DNA of 54,839 nucleotides from Bacteroidetes bacterium RIFCSPLOWO2_12_FULL_37_12 (GTDB lineage Bacteria; Bacteroidota; Bacteroidia; 2-12-FULL-37-12): positions 23,961 to 78,799 of the forward strand of contig MEPC01000003.1 in NCBI GenBank assembly GCA_001769655.1, read 5' to 3'. A program made the translations under genes and the position numbers. Positions within the stretch are counted from its first letter, which is position 1. Every line of letters begins with the position of its first letter. Shown piece by piece: positions 36,144-44,699 of this stretch. The notes beneath the pieces were generated by a model. It made no database searches, was not told the origin of the DNA, and saw nothing but the letters and a program-made list of their open reading frames with translations.

Positions 36144-37809
36144 TTCTTTTCAGGATGTTGAGTTGTATTTTAAAAACCTTCAGGAAAGAGAAATAAATTC
36201 TCTTGATTCCTTAATGCGTTGGCTAAAAGATAAAAGTGAATTGCTCTCAGCAGTAAATGAAGAAGGTTCCTGGAGATATATCCGGTTTACATGCCATACG
36301 GATAATAATGGCTACATAACTGCCTTTAATAATTTTATCACTGAAATTGAACCGGAATGTGAACGGTTTATTAATAGATTAAATAACAAATTTCTGAAAA
36401 ACCAATACCTCACGGAATTAAAAAAGAATCATAGATATATTAATCTGATTCGCAAAGCTGAAATGGAAGCAAAACTTTTCAGAGAAGAAAATGTCTTGCT
36501 ATTTACAGAAATTCAGAAACTTGAAAAGGAATATAACCGGATTTGCGGTGACATGACCATTATGGACGGTGAGAAAGAATTAACCCTCCAGCAGGCAACT
36601 AATTTTTTAAAAAAAAATGATCGGGCGTTACGCCAAAACTTTTACGAACGAATTTCAAAAAGACGTTTGCAGGATAAAGACCAGTTGGATGAATTATTTT
36701 CCAAACTTATCAGGATGCGGCATCAAATGGCACTGAATGCAGGATACTCAAATTTCAGAAATTTTTCATTTGATTTATTGGAAAGATTTGATTATACCAT
36801 TGCCGACTGTCATCAATTTCACAATTCGATACAACGTGTGATGTGTCCCTTAAATGCCTGGTTTGCTGAGAAACGAAAACAAGGACTAAAATTAACTATT
36901 TTGAAACCGTGGGATTTGCTGGTTGATGCAAGAGGAATGGAACCGGTTATACCTTTTAATAACACCAATGAACTAATTGAAAAATCAATTAATTGCTTTG
37001 ATGCTGTAAATCCATACTTTGCTGTATGTCTTAACATTATGAATGAATCTAAACACCTGGATCTCGAATCACGTAAAGCAAAAGCGCCGGGTGGTTATAA
37101 TTGTCCATTGGATGAAACAGGCATTCCATTCATTTTTATGAATTCAGCATCCTCTTTCAGAGATATGATTACCATGCTACATGAAGGCGGTCATGCGGTT
37201 CATTCATTTGCTATGAACGAACTTGAATTAAGAGAATTCAGACACGTCCCTTCCGAAATCGCGGAATTAGCTTCCATGGGAATGGAATTATTATCTATGA
37301 ATCAATGGAACGCTTTTATTCAAAATAGCGAGCAATTAAGACAAGCAAAACTTCAACACCTCGAACAAATTATTTCACTTTTTCCATGGATATCCTTAGT
37401 TGACAAATTCCAACATTGGGTGTATGAGAACCCATTTCATTCTCCGAAAGAAAGGGGAGAAACCTGGAAGAAAATGTTTGAAATATTTCATCCTGATATA
37501 GCAGATTGGTCCGGCTATGAGGATGATTTGACATTTATGTGGCAAAAACAAAATCATATTTTTACTTCTCCATTTTATTATATTGAGTACGCATTCGCTC
37601 AATTAGGAGCACTGGCTCTCTGGAAAAATAATTGTATTAATCCCAATAAGACATTACAAAATTATTTAGATGCATTAAAATTGGGATTTACAAAATCCAT
37701 ACCGGAAGTATATGATACAGCAGGAATCAAATTTGATTTTACAGAAAAATATCTTTTAGATGTGTGTGATTTTGTTAAAAAAGAATTTAACGAACTACTT
37801 AAATCCTAA
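36076..37809 (+). CDS. M3 family oligoendopeptidase
   Basis: A 577-residue cytosolic zinc peptidase of the oligoendopeptidase F-like M3 family. Zinc ligands are H369 and H373 with catalytic E370 (HEGGHAVH), and the third ligand is E397 in FRHVPSEIAELAS. The N-terminal half is helical, as is normal for M3. No signal peptide is present. The start at 36076 overlaps meaB by 68 bp, implying translational coupling; the next in-frame ATG is too far downstream to be likely. Confidence 0.94.
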   Translation: MTLAPPVKQNYQRTFLPEELKVNSFQDVELYFKNLQEREINSLDSLMRWLKDKSELLSAVNEEGSWRYIRFTCHTDNNGYITAFNNFITEIEPECERFINRLNNKFLKNQYLTELKKNHRYINLIRKAEMEAKLFREENVLLFTEIQKLEKEYNRICGDMTIMDGEKELTLQQATNFLKKNDRALRQNFYERISKRRLQDKDQLDELFSKLIRMRHQMALNAGYSNFRNFSFDLLERFDYTIADCHQFHNSIQRVMCPLNAWFAEKRKQGLKLTILKPWDLLVDARGMEPVIPFNNTNELIEKSINCFDAVNPYFAVCLNIMNESKHLDLESRKAKAPGGYNCPLDETGIPFIFMNSASSFRDMITMLHEGGHAVHSFAMNELELREFRHVPSEIAELASMGMELLSMNQWNAFIQNSEQLRQAKLQHLEQIISLFPWISLVDKFQHWVYENPFHSPKERGETWKKMFEIFHPDIADWSGYEDDLTFMWQKQNHIFTSPFYYIEYAFAQLGALALWKNNCINPNKTLQNYLDALKLGFTKSIPEVYDTAGIKFDFTEKYLLDVCDFVKKEFNELLKS

Positions 37810-37813
37810 ATAC

Positions 37814-40294
37814 CTAATTCCTTTTCACATTCCATTCGAAAGGAAAAATCAACTTTACACTGAAATTTCTACCCATGTTATAGAGTCCTATTCTCCCTGT
37901 GGCAGGATTGTAACCAATATACTTCAAACGATTCAAGTGATTTTGGTATGAAACATCCAAAAGGTTGTTGACGGAAAAAGTGAATTGGCAAATTCGCAGA
38001 CCTTTTTTGGTTGTAAAATCGAACCCAGTGCCAGTGTTCCAAAGATTATAGCCGGAAGTAAAAGTTTCCGTGTTATAAAGCGAATAGAATCTTTTTTGAG
38101 GAAGGTGTATCTCCCATTCTACTTTTATAAAACAATTTATAAAACGATTTCTTATATTTTTAAAAAAAGCATGCAATTCGGAAATATACCTTGGTTCAGG
38201 AATAAAAGGAAGATATTGTGTGACACCACTCAAATCAGATAACTCGCCCATAACCAATGAAAAATTGTTCTCAAAATGCAACCAATCATAAGGATGTGGA
38301 TGTAGGTCCATCGAAATTTCCCCACCGAATAATAGTGCATTGTTTTGAACATAGTTGAAAACATTAAGGATTTCTCCGCCTTCGTCATCAATTAGCACGG
38401 AATCACCGCCTTGTCTGGAAGTAAGTTTATGACTGAAGATATAATTTTTCACAAAATTTCTGAAAGCAGAAATTTCAAAAGTAAAATGTTCAGAATTTAA
38501 AACGTATCCAGCATCGTATTGCAGATTTGTTTCAGATTTTAACAAAGTATCACCGGTTTCGTACCTGTCTGTGCCGTGATGATGACCGTTTGCGCTCAAT
38601 TCTGAGATATTTGGCGAACGAAAACCCCTTGCCATATTCAATTTAATGACATGATTCTTGTTTATTTTATAGCTTACTCCAAAAGTATAACTCCCATTGG
38701 AATAGCGTGATAAAAACGGATAAAATTTGTATTCAGAATTCAAAAGATCATTTTGAGAAACTATATGACCTGTTGAATCCAAATTTATACCATCCGTTTG
38801 TATCGAAAATATATCCCAGCGTATGCCTCCTGAAAAATGAAAATTCATAATTGATTTTTTAAAGAAAGAAAAAATTCCAACCCCTTTTTCCTGGAATGAA
38901 GGTATAATGAATTCTCTCCCCCCAATAGAATTTTTGTGATAGTCAAAATTAAATCCGAGAGTGGGTTCTATCTCATAAATTTCAGGGATAAAAATTTTCT
39001 CTTGTAGATAGAAATTTAATTTATTCAAAATAATTGCCGCGGAATCAGGAGCATTCAATGGATTAAATGGATTGATAGAATACTGTGGAATATAGGTTTC
39101 AAATTCCATGCGCTTATTTATTTCAGCAACTATATCAAAGTTAAATCTGAACTTTCCCAATAAATGGCTGACTTCACCTTGGGCGCGATAATGTTCAATT
39201 TTTTGCTTTGGGTCAAAAAGGTAGGAGCTATTTATTTCTTTTTCTGTCACCGGATTTTTGGAAATTATTGAATCATTTAAAACAACCTCTCTTAAAAATT
39301 GACCGGAAGCATTTCGTTCTCCGGAAGGCAAACCAATGATTTGATTAAATGAACTGGTATGTAAATTGGCAAATCCCCATTTCTTTATTAATCCGATAGT
39401 GCCATTAAAATTTTTTTCATTGAATCCGGAATTAAATACTGTACCGTCATAGCTGTTGGAATAATTACCTGACATTTTTTGACCTCCACGGATTAACCAA
39501 TGAAAACCGTTTAGATTCCCTGAGTTAACTAAGGAATAACCGTATAAAGAATTATTGGTTTGAAAAGTAGTAAATAGTTCACTTTTGATTTTTCCAATTT
39601 CTGGAATATAAGAAGGTTGTAAATTAATAACACCACCCATTGCATCTGACCCATACAAGATACTACCAGGTCCTTTAATGATTTCAACGTGGTCAATGGC
39701 ATATTCATCAGCTTCAATTCCATGCTCTTCTCCCCACGTTTGACCCTCCTGCCGTATGTTATTCTGAAGTACTATTATGCGGTTACCGGATAATCCCCGG
39801 ATAACCGGTTTTGAAATTCCGGTACCGGTTGTGATCTGTGAGACACCGGGGATCTTTGCAGTGGCATCAATGATGTTGGTTGAAATAGTTTGGTTCAGAT
39901 TTTCTTTACTGATTGCCACCACCGGAATTGGATTTTCTTTACGTTCAGTAGCGGCTGAAGTTCCTGTGACGATAATATCATCGTATTCCGTAACGGTTGG
40001 CACTAATTGAAATTCCATAATAGTATCTCGTATAATTGCTATTTTCTCTACAATAGAAGCGTAACCAATATGTTTTAATATCATCAGATATTTTCCATCC
40101 GGTAAGTGTTCTATTTTGAAACGACCATTTTCATCGCTTGCCGCTCCTCTTTTCAGGTCAGGAATATAAATATTCACCAATGGAATCGCTGTGTGTGTAA
40201 GAATATCTGTGATTCTCCCTGAGATGGTATGTTGAGCAATACTATTTGAAATAATAAATAGATAAAGAAAAATGGAATATAAATACTTTCTCAT
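37814..40294 (-). CDS. TonB-dependent receptor, probable metal importer
   Basis: An 826-residue outer-membrane receptor: signal peptide 1-20, carboxypeptidase D regulatory-like domain about 22-95 (TISGRITD to GYASIVEK), plug domain about 115-230 (PVIRGLSGNRIIVLQNN, EHGIEADEYAIDHVEIIKGP, YGSDAMGGVINL), then a beta-barrel ending in an aromatic Phe-containing strand. A His cluster (ANGHHHGTDRYETGD) lies in the barrel. The EHG and HHHGTDRYE elements recall zinc-type (ZnuD-like) receptors. The gene lies 127 bp after a small Cys/His protein gene on the same strand, which supports metal transport. No siderophore genes are near. Confidence 0.88.
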   Translation of the reverse strand: MRKYLYSIFLYLFIISNSIAQHTISGRITDILTHTAIPLVNIYIPDLKRGAASDENGRFKIEHLPDGKYLMILKHIGYASIVEKIAIIRDTIMEFQLVPTVTEYDDIIVTGTSAATERKENPIPVVAISKENLNQTISTNIIDATAKIPGVSQITTGTGISKPVIRGLSGNRIIVLQNNIRQEGQTWGEEHGIEADEYAIDHVEIIKGPGSILYGSDAMGGVINLQPSYIPEIGKIKSELFTTFQTNNSLYGYSLVNSGNLNGFHWLIRGGQKMSGNYSNSYDGTVFNSGFNEKNFNGTIGLIKKWGFANLHTSSFNQIIGLPSGERNASGQFLREVVLNDSIISKNPVTEKEINSSYLFDPKQKIEHYRAQGEVSHLLGKFRFNFDIVAEINKRMEFETYIPQYSINPFNPLNAPDSAAIILNKLNFYLQEKIFIPEIYEIEPTLGFNFDYHKNSIGGREFIIPSFQEKGVGIFSFFKKSIMNFHFSGGIRWDIFSIQTDGINLDSTGHIVSQNDLLNSEYKFYPFLSRYSNGSYTFGVSYKINKNHVIKLNMARGFRSPNISELSANGHHHGTDRYETGDTLLKSETNLQYDAGYVLNSEHFTFEISAFRNFVKNYIFSHKLTSRQGGDSVLIDDEGGEILNVFNYVQNNALLFGGEISMDLHPHPYDWLHFENNFSLVMGELSDLSGVTQYLPFIPEPRYISELHAFFKNIRNRFINCFIKVEWEIHLPQKRFYSLYNTETFTSGYNLWNTGTGFDFTTKKGLRICQFTFSVNNLLDVSYQNHLNRLKYIGYNPATGRIGLYNMGRNFSVKLIFPFEWNVKRN

Positions 40295-40421
40295 AATTTT
40301 TTACGAAAAAATTAAGTTGACATTTGAAGTTTGATAGTTTGTTTCCGGTTAATTGAAACAACAAAATCATACACAAAATAGGGTGTACAAATCTCTATTC
40401 TAAAAATAGGGGAGGAGCAAT

Positions 40422-40739
40422 TTACGCAAAAGGAGGGGCGCGTAATTGAATGTTATGTTTTGAACCGGGGATGAGTTCAGCAACACAATAACAGAAAATA
40501 ACCCGTTGAAATTTCTGATTTGTATGAAATCCAATCAGGGTTTGAAATGGCAGGTGAGTAGGAATAATAAAGTTACATAAACCACAAAAATGACGTAATT
40601 CATGATAATGAGATTCAAAATTATTGACACAATGAAAATCATCTTTGTGTTGGTAGTTATGTAATTCTTTACCGATACCAGGAAGAATCAACAGACATAC
40701 GGTAAAAATTAAACTTATTTTAAGCAGGAAGGACTTCAT
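40422..40739 (-). CDS. Small exported Cys/His-rich protein next to the TonB receptor
   Basis: A 105-residue protein with a signal segment at residues 1-23. The mature part has clustered potential metal ligands: H-x-H spacings in ELHNYQHKDDFHC, ESHYHELRHFCGLC, then CYC, and the terminus RAPPFA. Small proteins of this make-up (Cys-x2-Cys centre, RAPP end) are found next to TonB receptors in Bacteroidota. I infer a periplasmic metal-binding or sensing role for zinc or copper. It has a strong -7 box just upstream with almost no leader. Confidence 0.7.
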   Translation of the reverse strand: MKSFLLKISLIFTVCLLILPGIGKELHNYQHKDDFHCVNNFESHYHELRHFCGLCNFIIPTHLPFQTLIGFHTNQKFQRVIFCYCVAELIPGSKHNIQLRAPPFA

Positions 40740-40748
40740 TTAAAAAGC

Positions 40749-40756
40749 CAAATATA
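40749..40756 (-). promoter_or_regulatory. -7 box of the metal-receptor operon
   Basis: TATATTTG on the minus strand, ending 9 bp before the ATG at 40739, implying a very short or absent leader. Confidence 0.5.
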
Positions 40757-40801
40757 CTGAAAATTTTTTGTAACTGTTCAGCCCAAGAAAAAAAAATACA
40801 A

Positions 40802-40878
40802 TTTAGCCACTGATTACACGGATTAATGTTATAAAAAGATCTTAATACCATTTTTAATCCGTGTAATCAGTGGCTAAT
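40802..40878. repeat. Long perfect inverted repeat (AGCCACTGATTACACGGATT)
   Basis: Arms of 24 bp (40803-40826 and 40854-40877) pair perfectly around a 27-bp AT-rich loop. It lies between divergent genes, with A-rich sequence on the left and T-rich on the right. It resembles a REP or transposition-derived hairpin. Confidence 0.85.
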
Positions 40879-40961
40879 ATTTTTTTTATTCAATTTAAGT
40901 TTAATTGCGTTGGTACTGAACAGTAACAAAAATTCTTGGATATTTGCATCTTTTATAAAAA

Positions 40962-42413
40962 ATGAAAACGGACAAAATCAAAAAATTAGAAAAAATTTCA
41001 TCTGCATTAGAACCGAATCAACAACGGTTTAATCGCATGAATAAAGATATTAGTCAATGGGCAGAAAAATTCCTTATTGATTTAAAAACTTTACCTGCAC
41101 ATTATACTATTCAAAGACGCAAAAAACTTCCCGGATGGAAAAAACTACTTAATAAAAATCCAGGGTCTTCAAAAAATTTACTCAAAATCTTTAATCAGAA
41201 AATAGTAAATTCAGGAGTAAACCCGGCTTCAAGTGGTTATGTGGCTTATATACCCGGAGGAGGAGTACCCTGGGCCGCTTTAGGGGACTATATGGCTGAT
41301 ATTTCAAACCTCTATTCCGGTGCCTATTTTGCCTGCCCCGGTGCGGTGGAACTTGAAAATCGCATGATTTCATGGATGTGTCACTTGCTTAAATTTCCCA
41401 ACACTGCCGCCGGGAATATTACTTCGGGCGGTTCCATGGCTAACCTTATTGCGCTGGTAACTGCAAGAGATAAATTTATTAAGAAATTCAAGAACCAAAC
41501 TAACTGGGTTATTTATCTTAGTAGCCAAACGCATCATTCCGTAGAAAAATCATTACGGGTAATTGGTTTAGGTGATATAAAGGTTCGTAAAATTCCCATG
41601 GATAAACATTTCAGGATGAACACAACTATTTTGAGTGACACTATTTCATCTGATAAGAATTCAGGATTGCATCCGTGGCTCGTTTTGGGAAATGCCGGTA
41701 CTACCGATACCGGTGCTTGTGATAATCTGATCGTTCTTTCGAAAATTTGCAGGAAATTCAATTTATGGTTTCATGTAGATGCCGCTTACGGTGGATTCTT
41801 TTTACTCTCACCTCAAGGGAAAAAAATAATGAAAGGAATCAACTATGCCGACTCTGTAGTGATGGACCCTCATAAAGGATTATTTCTTCCTTATGGAATA
41901 GGAGCAGTTCTTATACGCGATAAAAAATATTTAATGGAATCCTTTAAATATCAGGCAAATTACATGCACGATATTTATCGCGAAGAGGAAGAATTATATC
42001 CATCACTTCTCTCTCCTGAACTAACCAGACCTTTCCGGGCAATGCGTATGTGGCTTACAATTCATTTTGCAGGAATGAAAGCGCTAAAAGCATCCATAGA
42101 AGAAAAAATTTTATTGGCAAGATATTTTTATGAAAGAATAAAAAAAATTCCTTTCATCGAAGCACCTCTTCCTCCTGATTTTTCTGTGGTTTTATTCCGG
42201 TATAACGATGGGATGAATGATCCGGATACAATGACTCAGAGATTTCTAAAATTAATAAGAAAGGAGAAAAGTTTTTATATTTCTTCTACATTAATAGAAG
42301 GACATGTTTATCTACGGCTGGCAGTGCTTTGTTTTCGCACACATCTTATACATGTGGATAAAGTACTAGATACGATGCTAAAATGTCGTTTACCATTCCG
42401 GGGGATAGTTTGA
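40962..42413 (+). CDS. PLP-dependent amino acid decarboxylase (group II)
   Basis: A 483-residue cytosolic enzyme of the group II decarboxylase family (aromatic amino acid, glutamate and related substrates). The PLP-binding lysine is K305 in MDPHKGLFLP, and the aspartate and histidine that contact PLP are in WFHVDAAYGG. The N-terminal YIPGGGVPWAALGDYMAD and GNITSGGSMANLIAL segments match the family. Substrate is not predictable. The last 24 bp overlap the convergent lipoprotein gene. Confidence 0.92.
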   Translation: MKTDKIKKLEKISSALEPNQQRFNRMNKDISQWAEKFLIDLKTLPAHYTIQRRKKLPGWKKLLNKNPGSSKNLLKIFNQKIVNSGVNPASSGYVAYIPGGGVPWAALGDYMADISNLYSGAYFACPGAVELENRMISWMCHLLKFPNTAAGNITSGGSMANLIALVTARDKFIKKFKNQTNWVIYLSSQTHHSVEKSLRVIGLGDIKVRKIPMDKHFRMNTTILSDTISSDKNSGLHPWLVLGNAGTTDTGACDNLIVLSKICRKFNLWFHVDAAYGGFFLLSPQGKKIMKGINYADSVVMDPHKGLFLPYGIGAVLIRDKKYLMESFKYQANYMHDIYREEEELYPSLLSPELTRPFRAMRMWLTIHFAGMKALKASIEEKILLARYFYERIKKIPFIEAPLPPDFSVVLFRYNDGMNDPDTMTQRFLKLIRKEKSFYISSTLIEGHVYLRLAVLCFRTHLIHVDKVLDTMLKCRLPFRGIV

Positions 42414-43931
42414 TAATTTTTCAACCATAATTTCCCAATCTTTACCTTTAAGTGAATCGGGATTAAATCCTTTGGTATCACACACATTATTAATGCATAT
42501 TGTTACATCGAGGGAGCCATGTGTTGGATTTGAAAAAGATTGAGCCACAAGTCGCAAACTATCATTCATCCATTTAAAATATTTCAGTTGAATTTTCATA
42601 GGATCTTTTTTAGAATAATTTTGGGTTAATAGTATCTTTTCTTCAGTAAGAAGCTTGACTGAATGTAAACCGATGCCGCCTGGAATTAGTTTATAACTCT
42701 CGTTTTTTGAAATCATAAAAAAAGTAAGCGTTTTATTTACAGAATCAATGTTTTCGGTAAAAGCCAGATCATCCCAACCATCAAAATTTATGTCCATTCC
42801 TTCCAGTTTATCAAAAAGTGTATCTGAACCGGTGAATCTTACTAATCCGTTTAATTGTGGTTTACCAGCCATGGATTGAAATAAATAATATTTTGTGCGA
42901 TCGGTTGAACCAAATATCCAACCATAATTTTTTAATACAGCAAATGGGAAATATAAGCTGGATATTTCTTTTAATATTCCCGAAGAATCGAGCATCCCCT
43001 CTGAATCCGTAAATGCGGTTTCTGTTTCAAGATATTTAATTATTTCGGTAGCCCTGTCGCTAAGCCAGTTGTCAACCCAAATCATCGGATATCGTTTTAT
43101 TTCGAGCGATTTATCATCGGACCCCCATTTAAAAAAATCAGTATAATTGATTTGTAGAAATTTTGAACTTTTCAGTGTTTGCTCAGTCATATCTTGGCTG
43201 ATTAATTCTCGTGTTTTATGAATAAGTTGGCGGGAAGTAATGTATCCTTTTAAAATTTTTTCTTCTAGGGTATCTTTTTCAAAATCTTCGTTTCCCGTTC
43301 CATTTATTGTAACAGAAACTGAAAACTCTCCTTCGGCTTTTTCAGGATTATAATTTTTGAATGGTTTTTCATAGTTTACAACTGATTTTTTCTGAACGGG
43401 TGAAAGTTCCCGGTTTGCAAAATCATTTTCTAAAATGATTAAATGGTCTTTGTAAATAAAAACGAAATCAAGAAATAAAAAAATAATTCTGTTAAATGTT
43501 TCAGACGATTTTCCAGTATAAAGTTTTTCCCATACATATTCTGCATTAAACTCGTTGTCTAAGGCAAAAACTCGGGCACCGGCTGAAGGATATATCCGTA
43601 CTTCTTCCACTTTTTCAAATAATGAATGATAATTTACATTGATATAATTCATTAATTCCGGAGTAAGAAGTTTCTTCATAGCAGGAGAAGGTAGAAAACC
43701 TTTTCCGAGAAATTTATGGTATCTGTAAACAGAATTAGTGAGTAATTTCTGCTCGCTCTTTTTTGAATGAATTTCTTCTTGTATTGTGCTAAAAGTATTT
43801 TCTAATTTTTTTATTGCTTGCCTGTCAGAGATAGTGCATGAGGTTGCCAGTAAAACTACGGCAAAAGCAAAGAAATTGATTTTAAATGATATAGATGGCA
43901 AAAATGTAATAGTATGCATTAATATATGCAA
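42390..43931 (-). CDS. Large lipoprotein of unknown function
   Basis: A 513-residue protein with a type II signal peptide (FAFAVVLLATSC; lipid Cys about residue 32). The N-terminal region after the Cys is a probable helix or coiled coil (IKKLENTFSTIQEEIHSKKSEQKLL). The C-terminal part has one FG-GAP-like calcium turn (MDINFDGWDDLAFTEN). No known family is recognised. It follows the A-type Fe-S carrier gene by 12 bp on the same strand and so is probably co-transcribed. Either the ATG at 43931 or the one at 43919 could be used. Confidence 0.75.
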   Translation of the reverse strand: MHILMHTITFLPSISFKINFFAFAVVLLATSCTISDRQAIKKLENTFSTIQEEIHSKKSEQKLLTNSVYRYHKFLGKGFLPSPAMKKLLTPELMNYINVNYHSLFEKVEEVRIYPSAGARVFALDNEFNAEYVWEKLYTGKSSETFNRIIFLFLDFVFIYKDHLIILENDFANRELSPVQKKSVVNYEKPFKNYNPEKAEGEFSVSVTINGTGNEDFEKDTLEEKILKGYITSRQLIHKTRELISQDMTEQTLKSSKFLQINYTDFFKWGSDDKSLEIKRYPMIWVDNWLSDRATEIIKYLETETAFTDSEGMLDSSGILKEISSLYFPFAVLKNYGWIFGSTDRTKYYLFQSMAGKPQLNGLVRFTGSDTLFDKLEGMDINFDGWDDLAFTENIDSVNKTLTFFMISKNESYKLIPGGIGLHSVKLLTEEKILLTQNYSKKDPMKIQLKYFKWMNDSLRLVAQSFSNPTHGSLDVTICINNVCDTKGFNPDSLKGKDWEIMVEKLSNYPPEW

Positions 43932-43943
43932 AAAAATACTTTT

Positions 43944-44270
43944 TCAAACGGCAAAACTTTCCCCGCAACTGCAGGTTCTTGTTGCATTTGGATTTTTAAA
44001 TTGAAATCCTTTCCCATTCAATCCATCCGAAAAATCCAATTCAGTACCGGCAACATAAAGAAGTGATTTTTTATCAACAGCTATTTTAACCCCTTTATCT
44101 TCAAATACCAAATCCCCTTCATTATTTTTGTTGTCAAAATCAAGATTGTAAGACAATCCTGAACATCCGCCTGATGTAACAGCAACCCGTAAATGATAAT
44201 CTTCACCCATTCTACCATCTGACATTAAACGGGTAATTTGATTCTTGGCTTTTTCTGTAACTGTGACCAT
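43944..44270 (-). CDS. A-type iron-sulfur carrier (HesB/IscA/ErpA family)
   Basis: A 108-residue protein that delivers Fe-S clusters to target enzymes. It has the three conserved cysteines C36 (GGCSGL), C100 and C102 (TCSCG). I start at the ATG 44270, because the TATCTTTG box (44285-44278) lies just upstream of it. A longer in-frame opening to 44393 would start before the promoter and lacks homologous character. The mRNA is probably nearly leaderless. It is co-transcribed with the downstream lipoprotein gene. Confidence 0.95.
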   Translation of the reverse strand: MVTVTEKAKNQITRLMSDGRMGEDYHLRVAVTSGGCSGLSYNLDFDNKNNEGDLVFEDKGVKIAVDKKSLLYVAGTELDFSDGLNGKGFQFKNPNATRTCSCGESFAV

Positions 44271-44277
44271 AATGAGA

Positions 44278-44285
44278 CAAAGATA
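44278..44285 (-). promoter_or_regulatory. -7 box of the Fe-S carrier gene
   Basis: TATCTTTG on the minus strand, 7 bp before the ATG at 44270. Confidence 0.55.
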
Positions 44286-44371
44286 CGTAAAATTTTCTGA
44301 ATCACATAAAATGGCTAATTCTTTATTTGATGTGTTACAAGTGATGTTAGAAAGGACAAATCTTTGAAATT

Positions 44372-44510
44372 GAGTTCCGTAGGAACGAATCATTTTTAAA
44401 TATTTGATATGAACCGTGCCTACGGCACTTATGGACTATAATGGTTGAGCTTGAAGGACGGACTAAAGTCCATCCTTACAAAATAAAATCGTGCCTACGG
44501 CACTTTAGAC
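44372..44510. repeat. Cluster of palindromic repeats, second site
   Basis: GAGTTCCGTAGGAACGAA (44372-44389), two copies of GTGCCTACGGCAC (44416-44428, 44491-44503), and GGACTAAAGTCC (44460-44471). The first is identical to the 20871 element. The gap 44271-44699 otherwise holds a short CCAACCCT repeat near 44600 and no gene. Confidence 0.85.
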
Positions 44511-44699
44511 CAAAATTAACACATTACGTTTTTATTAGCAAAAATTGTTTAGCACCTTATAATAAGAATTACTCGTAGCACATCAAAAAAAAGAATTAGC
44601 CAACCCTCCAACCCTCCAACTATTTAAACATAAATTTGCTTTATATTATTTTTATTTTTACCTTTAACGTGGTTTTTTATGTACAATCCTTAAAACTTC

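Noticed and set aside
43944-44393. Longer Fe-S carrier protein starting at 44393
   Set aside because: The extension lies upstream of the -7 box and runs through non-coding repeat-flanking DNA without family similarity.
44600-44699. Riboswitch or small RNA upstream of the SprB-like gene
   Set aside because: I see only a CCAACCCT repeat and T-rich DNA, with no conserved fold or terminator.
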